From JACKAQ01 sp965227145 (lineage in GTDB: Bacteria > Calditrichota > Calditrichia > RBG-13-44-9 > J075): a stretch of 64,000 nucleotides of DNA. Below the pieces are notes generated by a model. It was not told where the DNA came from, ran no database searches, and saw nothing but the letters and a program-made list of their open reading frames with translations. Each line of letters begins with the position of its first letter. Position 1 is the stretch's first letter. Location of the stretch: positions 2,852,001 through 2,916,000 of the forward strand of contig OZ245730.1 of the NCBI GenBank assembly GCA_965227145.1. Reading direction: 5' to 3'. The position numbers and the translations under genes are program-made. Positions 1 through 9,066 of the stretch are shown one piece after another.

Positions 1-335
1 AAATGGAGCAATTGCCAACGCAGAAATATTATTTTAAAGACGTCCGCTTTTCATAAGTGAATGCCTATTTGCGGGATAAATATTTAAGAGTCCGCTTTTC
101 GTAAGTGAAAGGTTTTCAGCAGTTTATATTTTTGGTTGTTTGTAATTCAGTAAGTTTTGTGTGTTTTCGCGGCGTATTTTTTCGTGGTAAATTTAAGTGT
201 TGCGGTTCTAACTTTCGGTTGTACCGGACGCAACCGCAGGGCTGTGCTTTTGTTCTAAATTTTAGGTTGTGCAAATAGTTGTAAAATATCAGCAAATTGT
301 GGTGTAGTGTTGCGCCGGTAAACCGTGTTGTTAGA
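1..335 (+). mobile_element. Gene-less cassette family A1 (5' truncated by window) with attC 1
   Basis: Starts inside the family A head, just before the GCCAACGC motif, then has the A1 tail. attC 207..335 has a C/G stem. Confidence 0.85.
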
Positions 336-357
336 CTTTATTAATAAATATTTTAAA

Positions 358-1113
358 ATGACAGATGCTCAGATAAAATATGGTACATGGAACATCAAGA
401 AAGGATTTGTCCCTCCAAAGGACTCCGTGACCTTGTTTGACGAATACAGACCTTCTGACAAGCTCAGCTTGGTCGTCACACAAACGAATTTAACCTCATA
501 TCAACAACAAAAAAATATAGATGAGTGGTGTGACAAACTACCTGCATTGAGTGAAGTAAAGTTCCTTTGGATGCCTTCTAAAGTGAATCAGAAAATTTTT
601 GACGCAGTTTGTAAAATGTCAAACATTGAAGGTTTGTGGATAAAATGGAGTGGAATCAAAAAATTAGATCAATTAGCCCAACTTAAAAATCTAAAGTATT
701 TTAAGCTTGGAAGTTCGTCACAAGTTGAAAGCATAGAAGCCCTTGAAAGCTTGACAAATCTTGAAACTTTGGAATTAGAGCAATTAAATAAAATAACAAA
801 CTTCAATGTAATCGGGAGCTTAACTCAATTGCAAGGGCTAGGTCTTGATGGTAGTTTGTGGACAGCTCAAAAAATTGATTCTTTGGAACCAGTCAGCTAT
901 TTAGAGAAATTGAAATATTTAACTACAACCAATTCTCAAATCAAAGACAAATCATTTGACCCATTATTAGGATTGACTGAATTAGTGCGGTTTAATTGTT
1001 CATGGAACTATCCTGAGTCAGAATTTGAAAAATTGAATTCATTGCCTAATCTAAAGTACGGGAATATTGAGACTTCCTGGAAAGAATTGAAAGCCAAAAT
1101 GAGAATAGAATAA
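358..1113 (+). CDS. Leucine-rich-repeat protein
   Basis: A 251-residue protein with no signal peptide or membrane segment, so probably cytoplasmic. Degenerate leucine-rich repeats of the LxxLxxLxLxx kind are visible at about residues 61-72, 88-103, 108-120, 131-147, 154-165, 182-195 and 204-216. This points to a protein-binding horseshoe fold of the internalin/SDS22 sort. The frame is open back into the attC, but ATG at 358 is the first ATG in the cassette proper and is preferred. A second LRR protein is at 5902. Partner unknown. The 256 bp after the stop hold no gene: there is a small hairpin at 1142 and a sequence resembling the family A3 tail before the attC. Confidence 0.85.
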   Translation: MTDAQIKYGTWNIKKGFVPPKDSVTLFDEYRPSDKLSLVVTQTNLTSYQQQKNIDEWCDKLPALSEVKFLWMPSKVNQKIFDAVCKMSNIEGLWIKWSGIKKLDQLAQLKNLKYFKLGSSSQVESIEALESLTNLETLELEQLNKITNFNVIGSLTQLQGLGLDGSLWTAQKIDSLEPVSYLEKLKYLTTTNSQIKDKSFDPLLGLTELVRFNCSWNYPESEFEKLNSLPNLKYGNIETSWKELKAKMRIE

Positions 1114-1141
1114 AAAGTGTACCAAAAGAACAATAAGCAAT

Positions 1142-1159
1142 AGCTTCCTTCGGGATGCT
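1142..1159. repeat. Small hairpin with TTCG loop
   Basis: AGCTTCC-TTCG-GGATGCT forms a 7-bp stem with one T-T mismatch and a stable-type TTCG loop, about 30 bp after the LRR gene. No T-run follows, so it is not a classic terminator. It shares CCTTCGG and GGATGC pieces with the hairpin inserted in the attC at 62876. Confidence 0.5.
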
Positions 1160-1369
1160 AATGCTCTCAGCCAAAAGAATTTTAACAAAACCAATATTAA
1201 AAAAATTCCTTTTTTTAAATTGGTGATAAAGCAGATTTTGACAGTGATTCTTATCCGTAATTGTGGTTTATAACCACTGTAGTAAAATCGGGTCTTCTGT
1301 TATCTGTCAGTGTTTTTTGGTCATTCAACGTGTTGTAAATTGGTCTTGTGCAAACCGTAGCTCTGCTCG

Positions 1370-1499
1370 TCTAACTATCGGTTGTACCGGACGCAACCGC
1401 AGGGCTGTGCTTTTGTTCTAAGTTTTAGTTTGTGCAAATGGGTTGTAAAATATTAGCAAATTCGGTGCATGTGTTGCGCCGGTAAACCGTGTTGTTAGA
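1370..1499 (+). repeat. attC 2
   Basis: C/G stem. Closes the cassette of the LRR gene at 358. Confidence 0.93.
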
Positions 1500-1823
1500 A
1501 TGCAAATCGAAAAAGACGAAAAGCAAATTGGCTGTTGGAAAAACATAAACTTTTATTTGTTTTGGTTTACCAGTTTGTGGTGAACGTTCGTTTTTTGGTG
1601 CCAGTTTCTACATGTCGTGTTTTTGCGTCGGTGGTTGCCAACGCACTTTTTGTCTGCGGTGGTTGTTTTTGTGCAAGTTCGTTTTGTGCTGTTCTAACTG
1701 GCGGTTGTACCGGACGAAACCGCAGGGCTGGCAGTTTCTTTCTAAATTATAAGTTGTGCAAATAAGTCGTATAAAATCAGCTAATTATGTGCCGGTGTTT
1801 CGCCGGTAAACCTTTTTGTTAGA
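1495..1823 (+). mobile_element. Gene-less cassette family B with attC 3
   Basis: attC 1693..1823, A/T stem. The family B frame is open 1535..1765 from a TTG and continues through the attC. Confidence 0.85.
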
Positions 1824-2148
1824 ATGCAAATTAAAAAAGTCGAAAAACATTTTGGGTTGTTGGGAAAACATAAACTCTTATCTGTTTTGGTTTACCAGTT
1901 TGTGGTGAACGTTCGTTTTTTGGTGCCAGTTTCTACATGTCGTTTGTTTGCGTCGTTGGTTGCCAACGCATGTTTTGTCTGTGGTGGTTGTTTCTGTGCA
2001 AATTGGTTTTGTGCTGTTCTAACTGGCGGTTGTACCGGACGAAACCGCAGGGCTGGCAGTTTCTTTCTAAAAAATATTCTGTGCAAATAAGTTTAATAAA
2101 ATCAACCGGTTGTGTGCAAGTGTTTCGCCGGTAAACCTTTTTGTTAGA
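1819..2148 (+). mobile_element. Gene-less cassette family B with attC 4
   Basis: attC 2018..2148, A/T stem. Family B frame open from an ATG at 1824 to 2090, one of the few copies with an ATG in frame. Confidence 0.85.
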
Positions 2149-2480
2149 ATGCAAATCGAAAAAGGCTAAAAAGACAAAAACCGATTTTGGCTGTTGGGAA
2201 AACATAAACTTGTATCTGTTTTGGTTTACCAGTTTGTGGTGAAGGTTCGTTTTTTGGTGCCAGTTTCTACATGTCGTGTTTTTGCGTCGTTGGTTGCCAA
2301 CGCAGGTTTTGTCTGCGGTGGTTGTTTGTGTGCAAGTTATTGTGTGCGTTTCTAACTTCCGGTTGTACCGGACGCAACCGCAGGGCTGTGCTTTCGTTCT
2401 AAATTTTAGTTTGTGCAAATCAGTTGTAAAATATCAGCAAATTGTGGCGTAGTGTTGCGCCGGTAAACCGTGTTGTTAGA
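2144..2480 (+). mobile_element. Gene-less cassette family B with attC 5
   Basis: attC 2351..2480, C/G stem. A one-base deletion before the attC makes the family B frame stop at the TAA inside R''. Confidence 0.85.
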
Positions 2481-2955
2481 TTCAAAAATTATGGAAACAT
2501 TCAATAGTAATTGGTTTATTTTCTTTAAAGAAATTATTTTGAAATCTGGAAAATTCAATCTTGAAACACCTGTAAAGATAAATCAGGTTTATGAGGTCAC
2601 ATTCAAAAGCATTAATAACAACATTAATACTAAAATAATCTGTACGATTGATTATTTGGATGACTTATTAATATCAATAAATTTTGATAATCCAAAAACG
2701 CCAGGATTATCAAAATATCAAGAGAATGAATATTTTTATAAATACGATTTCTATGAAAACGGTTCCCACGGTTCGCCTGGGCTGGAATATATTGAGCTAA
2801 ATACAAAAGTTATAAAAAATTTTTTGCTGAACGGGCTACGGGGCTATGAAATTCAGTATTTTAATAACGGTAAACTAAATAAAGCAGATTTGTTTTTTGA
2901 GTCTAATCCACTATTCTTTAATACAACAGTTTATTTCGAGAATCGAGGGTGTTTA

Positions 2956-4061
2956 TACCCAAAAGAAATTGGTTAGGGACAAATAACCATTTTTATGGGA
3001 TGTGAAAATTAAGCGTAAGCAAAGAAGTTAAGGGTTGCCTATGCTGCTCAATCGTTTCAAAAAATGTCAATATTGCAACCTTGAAATCACTATACTTTTC
3101 ATAGTAAAAATAATCGATGACCGATTTTCGTAAATACTTCCATAATCGTTCGATAATGTTCAGGTTTGGCGAATATGCCGGTAAATATATCACTTTGCAC
3201 CATTTATTCTTCTTTAACCATTCCTGAATGAGGTGACTTTTGTAGTATCTGGCGTTGTCACAGATGTTATAGATCTTTTTACCCGGATGTTTCGCATGCT
3301 GGGCTTCCCAAAGGGCGATGGTTGATTGGGAATTGATCTGTTCATCTTCACGAAAAACAATGTCGCCAACATCTTCGGCGTTGATGGCAGCATTAATATT
3401 CAGGCGTTTACGACCGGTATTTGAGGGAATACCAACATCCTCACCCTTTGGTATCCAGCCATATGCCGGACGGGTATTGTGTTGGGGATGCGCTGCGTCG
3501 TTGAAATAGAAAATAGCATTAACATCCTGTTTTTTCAACAATCTGTGTAGCTTTTTAACAAACCGTCTTTGGGCAGCCGAATCCGCTTTTGAAGGAACGG
3601 ATTTGGTCTTTTTGTAAACAAAGCCCAAACGGTTCAGCAGTGTGGAAACAGCACTTTCACAATAGTGCTTGTTGAAGGTCGCCGCGATAAATTCACCAAC
3701 AGCAGCGCTGCTTGGATACAGGTATTCAGTCAGTTCTGCAACGAGCCGGGCTTTTTCTTCATCAGTGAGTTTGCCATTGTATCGAAAATAATTGGATGCC
3801 AGATAATCTTTCAGTCCGTTGGTGAGATAGCTGTCACGATAGCGGTAGACGGTGTTGTCATCAATGCCTAAAAAATCGGCAATCACCTGGACAGAAAGAC
3901 CTTTGTCCAGCATCAACAATACAGTGACTTTGATATAAATGCGTTTGTTGGACGGACGCTTCTGCAAAAGCTTTAATTCGCGCCGGGTGTTGTCATCTAA
4001 TTCTAGCATGGATAAAGATATTCAATTGATGGGATTTTCCCAAACCAATTTAGTGTGAGTA
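2956..4061 (-). mobile_element. IS630-family insertion sequence, copy 1
   Basis: 1106 bp flanked by a duplicated TA (2954-2955 and 4062-4063), the target duplication typical of IS630/Tc1-mariner elements. The terminal inverted repeats are 2956..2978 and 4039..4061, 18 of 23 positions matching, both outer ends beginning TAC. Contains one transposase gene on the minus strand. The uninterrupted target is preserved at 27349, which fixes the boundaries exactly. Confidence 0.96.
2993..4009 (-). CDS. IS630-family transposase
   Basis: 338 residues. The N-terminus is a helix-turn-helix DNA-binding region at about residues 33-62 (GLSVQVIADFLGIDDNTVYR). It is followed by a DDE catalytic domain with D171 (YFNDAAH), D251 (NICDNARYY) and E287 (NLNIIERLWK), the last two separated by 35 residues as in the DD35E type. 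It catalyses cut-and-paste transposition into TA. Its base composition is much less AT-rich than the cassette genes around it. The frame is full length, so the element may still be active. The encoded protein is identical to that at 31182. Confidence 0.97.
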   Translation of the reverse strand: MLELDDNTRRELKLLQKRPSNKRIYIKVTVLLMLDKGLSVQVIADFLGIDDNTVYRYRDSYLTNGLKDYLASNYFRYNGKLTDEEKARLVAELTEYLYPSSAAVGEFIAATFNKHYCESAVSTLLNRLGFVYKKTKSVPSKADSAAQRRFVKKLHRLLKKQDVNAIFYFNDAAHPQHNTRPAYGWIPKGEDVGIPSNTGRKRLNINAAINAEDVGDIVFREDEQINSQSTIALWEAQHAKHPGKKIYNICDNARYYKSHLIQEWLKKNKWCKVIYLPAYSPNLNIIERLWKYLRKSVIDYFYYEKYSDFKVAILTFFETIEQHRQPLTSLLTLNFHIP

Positions 4062-4213
4062 TAAGAAGTTTATTTCCATCTCACTATGAGAGAAACTTAA
4101 CTTTTCAGACGTCTAAAATAGAGTATAAGAAATTGTTTGAATTGTGTAAAGCATAGCATTTCTAAATATAGGTTGTTAAATGAATAATTCCTAAAAAACA
4201 ATTTACTCTATTT

Positions 4214-4343
4214 TCTAACTTCCGGTTGTACCGGACGCAACCGCAGGGCTGTGCTTTCTTTCTAAATTTTAGTTTGTGCAAATGGGTTGTAAAATATCAG
4301 CAAATTATGGCGTAGTGTTGCGCCGGTAAACCGTGTTGTTAGC
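4214..4343 (+). repeat. attC 6
   Basis: C/G stem, R' is GTTAGC. Same sequence as attC 45 after the intact copy of the same gene. Confidence 0.93.
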
Positions 4344-4359
4344 AGTGCGAGATAAAAAT

Positions 4360-4929
4360 ATGGAAACAGAATATATCAAAAGAATTCAAGAATGGTATAA
4401 ATCAAATTGTGATGGTGATTGGGAGCATAGTTTTGGGCTTTCTATAACTACTCTTGATAATCCAGGATGGAGAGTTGAAATTGATCTGGAAGAAACAGGT
4501 CTTGAAGATTCTGTATTTGAAAAAAATATTGATAACGGTGATGATGATTGGATCATGATAAAAACAGAGAAAAATAAATTTATTGGTAATGGTGATCCAA
4601 ATAAATTAAATGATATTTTAAAAATTTTTATTGAAGAGTTTTTACCAGCACAACATACTAATTATGCTTATGATATTTATATACCAGTAGAAAACTCTCC
4701 TGTAAAGGTTTGGCGTCCTGCAAAAGGAATCCGCATTAATGAAAACACTTTCAAGATTATTGAGATTAATCCAGACTTCAAAAAAGATATAAAACTACTT
4801 CCAGAAGATTTTATTGACGATGACGAAGTAGATTTTGACAAAATTGGATATAAAGTTGGAGATGTTGTAACAGTTGATTTACAAACAATGTATGATGGAG
4901 TTAAACCAATTATTATAAAACACTGCTAA
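4360..4929 (+). CDS. Imm53-like immunity protein
   Basis: 189 residues, soluble, acidic. Residues 8-45 carry the pattern characteristic of immunity protein family 53: EWYKSNCDGDWEH, then TLDNPGW and an IDLEETGLE stretch. Imm53 proteins neutralise polymorphic toxins delivered by competitors. No toxin gene lies beside it, as expected for an orphan immunity gene picked up in an integron. Beyond about residue 125 there is an additional C-terminal segment (WRPAKGIRINENTFKI onward) that I do not recognise. The ATG at 4360 is chosen because the upstream part of the frame lies in the attC. The stop TAA overlaps the next attC core. Confidence 0.85.
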   Translation: METEYIKRIQEWYKSNCDGDWEHSFGLSITTLDNPGWRVEIDLEETGLEDSVFEKNIDNGDDDWIMIKTEKNKFIGNGDPNKLNDILKIFIEEFLPAQHTNYAYDIYIPVENSPVKVWRPAKGIRINENTFKIIEINPDFKKDIKLLPEDFIDDDEVDFDKIGYKVGDVVTVDLQTMYDGVKPIIIKHC

Positions 4930-5020
4930 CAAAAGCATTAACGCGGAATTGAACCGTCAGCGGTTTATTGGCGAATGAAAGTTTTTAGTGTGGTTCAATC
5001 CGGTTATGCTCATCGTTAGA
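4925..5020 (+). repeat. attC 7, foreign type (96 bp)
   Basis: GCTAAC at the left and CGTTAGAC at the right. The arms pair as an imperfect inverted repeat (GCATTAACGCGGAATTGAACC against GGTTCAATCCGGTTATGC), but the sequence is unlike the resident attC family. Probably arrived with the Imm53-like gene. Confidence 0.88.
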
Positions 5021-5034
5021 CATAAGAAAATAAG

Positions 5035-5751
5035 ATGCGAAAACTAATTCCAATCGCTATTTTGCTTATCATCTCTATTCCTGTTTATTCACAAAAGGAT
5101 AAGACTATCTATCTCCCTGAAACTGAGGAATTTCTTTATCCTGATTTATTTATAAAGGCAGGAATCCATTCTAAAATTAAGGCTACTTTTGATGTCGTTA
5201 ACCTTGAATTAAAGAACTTAAAACTTGAATCATTGGATTCACTTGGGTTTGAGATCGCTCGTGATGTAACAAAAAGTAATTTAGATAGATTAGTGTTTGT
5301 GAATGATACTGTAAATTATTCAATAATATTTGATTATGTAATCAGTAAAAAAATCAGCAATAATTATATTGAATACACAGAACCTGGATACATAAAAGCC
5401 GTTTTTAAATGGATCGATAAGTCTATCAGAGAATATATTAGCTATTCGATTGAGTGTGATAAATCTACAGGTGTTATAACGGGTTCATGGTGGGTCAATA
5501 CTGATAAGCCTATAATGCAAAAATCCGATATTTTAGTTGAATTACAATTTAATCATGGAAAAACAGAAGCGCAGATTTTAAAAAACAATATTCCAATCTT
5601 GGAAAGTGAAATTATTAAAACAGCAGAGAACATAAAAAAAGAATTCTTTGAAGCCAATGATTTTTGTGATGATTTTCATCCCATTAAATACCATTTGAAA
5701 TTCAAAGTAGTGAGATGGTTTGGTAAAGGAAACTTTTCAAAGGTCTATTAA
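5035..5751 (+). CDS. Secreted protein of unknown function
   Basis: 238 residues with a Sec signal peptide at about 1-19 (MRKLIPIAILLIISIPVYSQ), so exported to the periplasm or beyond. The mature part is mixed alpha/beta without an internal membrane segment. I do not recognise a family. The cassette lies between a foreign attC and a resident attC, so it was inserted after the Imm53-like cassette or moved with it. Confidence 0.82.
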   Translation: MRKLIPIAILLIISIPVYSQKDKTIYLPETEEFLYPDLFIKAGIHSKIKATFDVVNLELKNLKLESLDSLGFEIARDVTKSNLDRLVFVNDTVNYSIIFDYVISKKISNNYIEYTEPGYIKAVFKWIDKSIREYISYSIECDKSTGVITGSWWVNTDKPIMQKSDILVELQFNHGKTEAQILKNNIPILESEIIKTAENIKKEFFEANDFCDDFHPIKYHLKFKVVRWFGKGNFSKVY

Positions 5752-5757
5752 CATTCG

Positions 5758-5887
5758 TCTAACTGGCGGTTGTACCGGACGCAACCGCAGGGCTGCGAGT
5801 TTCTTTCTAAAAAATATCTGTGCAAATAAGTGTAATAAATTCAGCAAATTGTGGCGCAGTGTTGCGCCGGTAAACCGTGTTGTTAGA
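5758..5887 (+). repeat. attC 8
   Basis: C/G stem, but its centre resembles that of A/T-stem sites (GCTGCGAGTTTC, TTCTAAAAAATA), so it looks mosaic. Confidence 0.92.
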
Positions 5888-5901
5888 TACAAGAGTTTAT
5901 T

Positions 5902-6792
5902 ATGCAAACCGGTATCCACAGAAACAGTGATGGTTTTCTTGTTTCTCCACAAATCGACGGAAGTATTTCGGCGGTTGTGGAATCAGATAGACTTAACGAC
6001 TATATTGAATATATTAACTTTAGTAAAATCAAACAAATCGACATTGTTAAGTATTTTGGGTATAAGTTAACCAATATTGATTTTATTAAAGACTTGGATT
6101 TATCTCATATACATATCTGGGATACTGAAATAAGCTCAATAAGTCCGATATATAGCGAACAGTTGATTGACTTGAGGCTTACTGATATAAAAACAAAAGA
6201 TACTGTCGATTTTTCATTATTACCTAATCTTCGAAAGTGCAGCATTGACGGTAAAATTAAAAAAACTAATCTTCACAAATCTCCCAATCTAAAGTCATTG
6301 CACCTATGGCATTTTAATACCAAAGGCAAAAATCTATCTGAGTTACCGTTTGTCCCTAATCTTGAGTCTTTATCCATTGACTGGGGAAATTTCACTAGTT
6401 TTTCAGGCTTGGTCAGATTACCGATGCTTCAAAAACTAGAACTTGAATATTGCACCAAACTGGAAAACATTGAAGGAGTAGAAGTGTTGAGTAAAACCCT
6501 CAAATTCTTTGCTATTCATAAGTCAACCAAGCTTTCAAATGCGGAACATATTATAACATTGCCAAATTTGGAATCATTACGTCTAAATTCTTGCGGGAAG
6601 CTAAACAGCCTTAATTTTCTAAATATGCTTAATAAATTAGAAGACTTTAGATTCGTTGATACAATAGTAGAAGATGGTGACCTATCAATTCTGTTGAAAC
6701 ATCCATCAATTAAAACTGTAGGCTTCTTTAATAAAAAACATTATTCTCATAAAGACAAAGAAGTTGAAGACTATCTCAACTTACGTAAGTGA
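5902..6792 (+). CDS. Leucine-rich-repeat protein
   Basis: 296 residues, no signal peptide, probably cytoplasmic. At least seven leucine-rich repeats from about residue 60 to 260, for example LPNLRKCSIDG, SPNLKSLHLW, VPNLESLSIDW, LPMLQKLELEYC and LPNLESLRLNSC. A protein-interaction scaffold is the usual role. The last codons and the 98 bp after the stop join directly to a family A1 cassette tail (CTTACGTAAGTGAAAGG at the junction), so this gene seems to have been placed inside, or to have replaced the head of, a family A cassette. Distant relative at 358. Confidence 0.87.
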   Translation: MQTGIHRNSDGFLVSPQIDGSISAVVESDRLNDYIEYINFSKIKQIDIVKYFGYKLTNIDFIKDLDLSHIHIWDTEISSISPIYSEQLIDLRLTDIKTKDTVDFSLLPNLRKCSIDGKIKKTNLHKSPNLKSLHLWHFNTKGKNLSELPFVPNLESLSIDWGNFTSFSGLVRLPMLQKLELEYCTKLENIEGVEVLSKTLKFFAIHKSTKLSNAEHIITLPNLESLRLNSCGKLNSLNFLNMLNKLEDFRFVDTIVEDGDLSILLKHPSIKTVGFFNKKHYSHKDKEVEDYLNLRK

Positions 6793-6890
6793 AAGGTTTT
6801 CAGTAGTTTATATTTTTGGTTGTTTGAAAATCTGTATGTTTTGTGTGTTTTACGCAGTTTATGTTTCGTGGTAAAATTTAGTGTTGCGGT

Positions 6891-7020
6891 TCTAACTTCC
6901 GGTTGTACCGGACGCAACCGCAGGGCTGTGCTTTTGTTCTAAATTTTAGTTTGTGCAAATGGGTTGTAAAACATCAGCAAATTCGGTGCAAGTGTTGCGC
7001 CGGTAAACCGTGTTGTTAGA
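6891..7020 (+). repeat. attC 9
   Basis: C/G stem. Preceded by an A1-type tail at about 6785-6890 instead of directly by the gene. Confidence 0.93.
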
Positions 7021-7043
7021 CAAAACCTTTATCATTCAGACTT

Positions 7044-7592
7044 ATGTTTTTAGAGCTAAACTATAAAGAGTCATTAGACAGAAACAAGATTGTCTTTCAA
7101 GAGCCTGCATTTGGCAAGTTTATCGAAGTATTTTTTGCAATATTATCTATTATAATTTTACCATTATTTGCATTTACATATTTTCATGGTTTGTTTGAAA
7201 ACGGCGAGTTATCCCAAAAAATCATAAGTGTAATAGTTATTGCTATTTTAACGATTTCTGTATCTGCAATTTTATATTCTCAAATAAGAAATATTTTCAA
7301 ATTCGAAAGTTTTAGTGGCGATTCTGTGGAAAACAATCGGAAACTGTTTGAATTAATTTCAAAAGAAAATGGGTGGGTGATATTACGAAATAATAGAAAA
7401 TACATGATAATATTATTACCAGTAACTGGCTTTTCATGGAAAAAACAAATATCAGTAATTTTTAATAAGAACAATATTTTAGTCAATATTATGACTTTCG
7501 GCTTACATGATATAAAATCACCTTTTCATTATTATTCAACAAAAGCAATATTAGAACAAATAAAATCGAAGTTTAATCAAAACAGCAAATAA
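7044..7592 (+). CDS. Small membrane protein, unknown
   Basis: 182 residues. Two membrane segments at about residues 28-52 and 61-83, followed by a cytosolic C-terminal region of about 95 residues rich in beta strands (GWVILRNNRKYMIILLPVTG and onward). The arrangement of two helices plus a beta-rich tail resembles other proteins in this array (11497, 14136, 37458). Function unknown. Confidence 0.82.
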   Translation: MFLELNYKESLDRNKIVFQEPAFGKFIEVFFAILSIIILPLFAFTYFHGLFENGELSQKIISVIVIAILTISVSAILYSQIRNIFKFESFSGDSVENNRKLFELISKENGWVILRNNRKYMIILLPVTGFSWKKQISVIFNKNNILVNIMTFGLHDIKSPFHYYSTKAILEQIKSKFNQNSK

Positions 7593-7597
7593 TTTTA

Positions 7598-7727
7598 TCT
7601 AACTTCCGGTTGTACCGGACGCAACCGCAGGGCTGTGCTTTCGTTCTACATTTTAGTTTGTGCAAATGGGTTGTAAAATATTAGCAAATTCGGTGCATGT
7701 GTTGCGCCGGTAAACCGTATTGTTAGA
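7598..7727 (+). repeat. attC 10
   Basis: C/G stem; the R' side reads CCGTATTGTTAGA. Confidence 0.93.
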
Positions 7728-8097
7728 TTCAGTTTTGTATTTTCAGAAAAGAAAAACTCCAAAAAATGGAGCAATTGCCAACGCAAAGTTAATATTTGAA
7801 AGACGTCCGCAAACGAAAGTGAAAGCTAATTTGACGAATAATATTTAAGAGTCGGTTTTACGTAAGTGAAAGGTTTTCAGTAGTTTATATTTTTGGTTGT
7901 TTGCAATTTTGTAAGTTGTTTGTGTTTTTCGCAGTTTGTGTTTCGTGGTAAAATTTAGTGTTGCGGTTCTAACTTTCGGTTGTACCGGACGCAACCGCAG
8001 GGCTGTGCTTTCGTTCTAAATTTTAGTTTGTGCAAAATAGTTGTAAAATATCAGCAAATTTCGGCGTGGTGTTGCGCCGGTAAACCGTGTTGTTAGA
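7723..8097 (+). mobile_element. Gene-less cassette family A1 with attC 11
   Basis: attC 7968..8097, C/G stem. A complete example of the A1 body: hairpin CTCCA/TGGAG, GCCAACGC, then the two diverged TAAGTGAAAG-type segments. Confidence 0.88.
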
Positions 8098-8115
8098 AAA
8101 ATAAGGTCCCTATTT

Positions 8116-8928
8116 ATGAAGCTGAAGTTTTTTACATTTATCTTAATATTTTTGTTGGCTCCTGCTTGCAGTTTTTTGCAGAATAATAATATTCCAATGC
8201 TCCGCATGAAACTGAGTGACTTGCTTAATGATAATAACTTTGAACAGGCATCAAATTTATTCTATTATCCGAACTCGTTATCTGACCAGGAAAAGAAATC
8301 AAAAAAAGATCAACTGGTTAACAATTTGAAACTCATAAAAAATACGCTTGGTAATATTCAACCACAAAATTATCCAGTACCAAATTCAAATTACGAAATT
8401 AAAATCAGCTCATTAGAAAGAGAAGACTTTGTGAATTTAAAGGACCTGACTGGAGGCACTTTTCCGGTTCTCTATTCCAATGCCCTCGCAGGATATTTTG
8501 GGATAGATGTAACGGAGTCTAGTATATTTCGACCCAATATTGTAAATATCACTTTTGAATTAGACTCGTTAAGCGATCAGCAACTCAAGGAATTCGAGCA
8601 GAATGGGATAAAAGTCAAAAGACTATATACTAGTCAACAAATTAAGTCCAGATATCCTATTGTTTATGAAGAAATTGAGACGGTTTTTAATAATATCAAT
8701 CCAGATTATCCTGATATTAGTAATTATCAAACAATGATAAATGAGATTCTACCTTTTTTGGAAAATTGCAATTCACAGGAAGAACTAAAAATATTTATTA
8801 AAAAATTAAGAAGTATTGATCTATTTGAAGACAAGATCAAAGATGCTGAATTTGTAGAATATGTGAAGAAATACGAACAACTATCAGGTGAAATCTGGAT
8901 GAAGTGGCAAGCATACAAAGCACAATAG
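8116..8928 (+). CDS. Lipoprotein, unknown
   Basis: 270 residues. Residues 1-18 form a lipoprotein signal with the Cys at 18 (LLAPAC), predicting a lipid-anchored envelope protein. The mature part is mostly helical, with a central segment PVLYSNALAGYFGIDVTESS. No family recognised. Confidence 0.84.
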   Translation: MKLKFFTFILIFLLAPACSFLQNNNIPMLRMKLSDLLNDNNFEQASNLFYYPNSLSDQEKKSKKDQLVNNLKLIKNTLGNIQPQNYPVPNSNYEIKISSLEREDFVNLKDLTGGTFPVLYSNALAGYFGIDVTESSIFRPNIVNITFELDSLSDQQLKEFEQNGIKVKRLYTSQQIKSRYPIVYEEIETVFNNINPDYPDISNYQTMINEILPFLENCNSQEELKIFIKKLRSIDLFEDKIKDAEFVEYVKKYEQLSGEIWMKWQAYKAQ

Positions 8929-8932
8929 CTTT

Positions 8933-9061
8933 TCTAACTATCGGTTGTACCGGACGCAACCGCGGGGCTGTGCTTTCGTTCTAAATTTTAGTTTGTGCAA
9001 ATGGTTGTAAAATATCATCAAATTGTGGCGTAGTGTTGCGCCAGTAAACCGTGTTGTTAGG
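8933..9061 (+). repeat. attC 12
   Basis: C/G stem with two stem substitutions: CCGCGGGG on the left and GCGCCAGTAAACC on the right. R' is GTTAGG. Confidence 0.92.
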
Positions 9062-9066
9062 CGTAT

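Larger units (their letters stand above)
2491..4156 (+). pseudogene. Unknown cassette gene interrupted by IS630 element
   Basis: Codons run from ATG 2491 to 2955, are broken by the IS630 element at 2956..4061, and resume at 4064 after the duplicated TA, reaching TAG at 4154-4156. Removing the IS and one TA restores a 185-residue frame that matches the intact copy at 27349. The product is an unknown, apparently soluble protein with no signal peptide. The two copies also share the same attC sequence, so the duplication and the insertion are both recent. Confidence 0.92.

Noticed and set aside
1142..1159. Rho-independent terminator after the first LRR gene
   Set aside because: Hairpin present but no following T-run.
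1824..2090. Family B frames (about 65-90 aa) as genuine genes in the feature list
   Set aside because: Mostly TTG starts without ribosome sites, the last third is attC sequence, and several copies are frameshifted. Kept as part of the gene-less cassettes and flagged as a finding.
1933..2418. 161-residue minus-strand frame over three family B cassettes
   Set aside because: Its residues are antisense attC and family B sequence (RPVQPPVRT from the attC stem); repeated structure keeps it open by chance.
3318..3509. Frames opposite the transposase genes
   Set aside because: Antisense shadows of the IS630 transposase, present identically in both copies.
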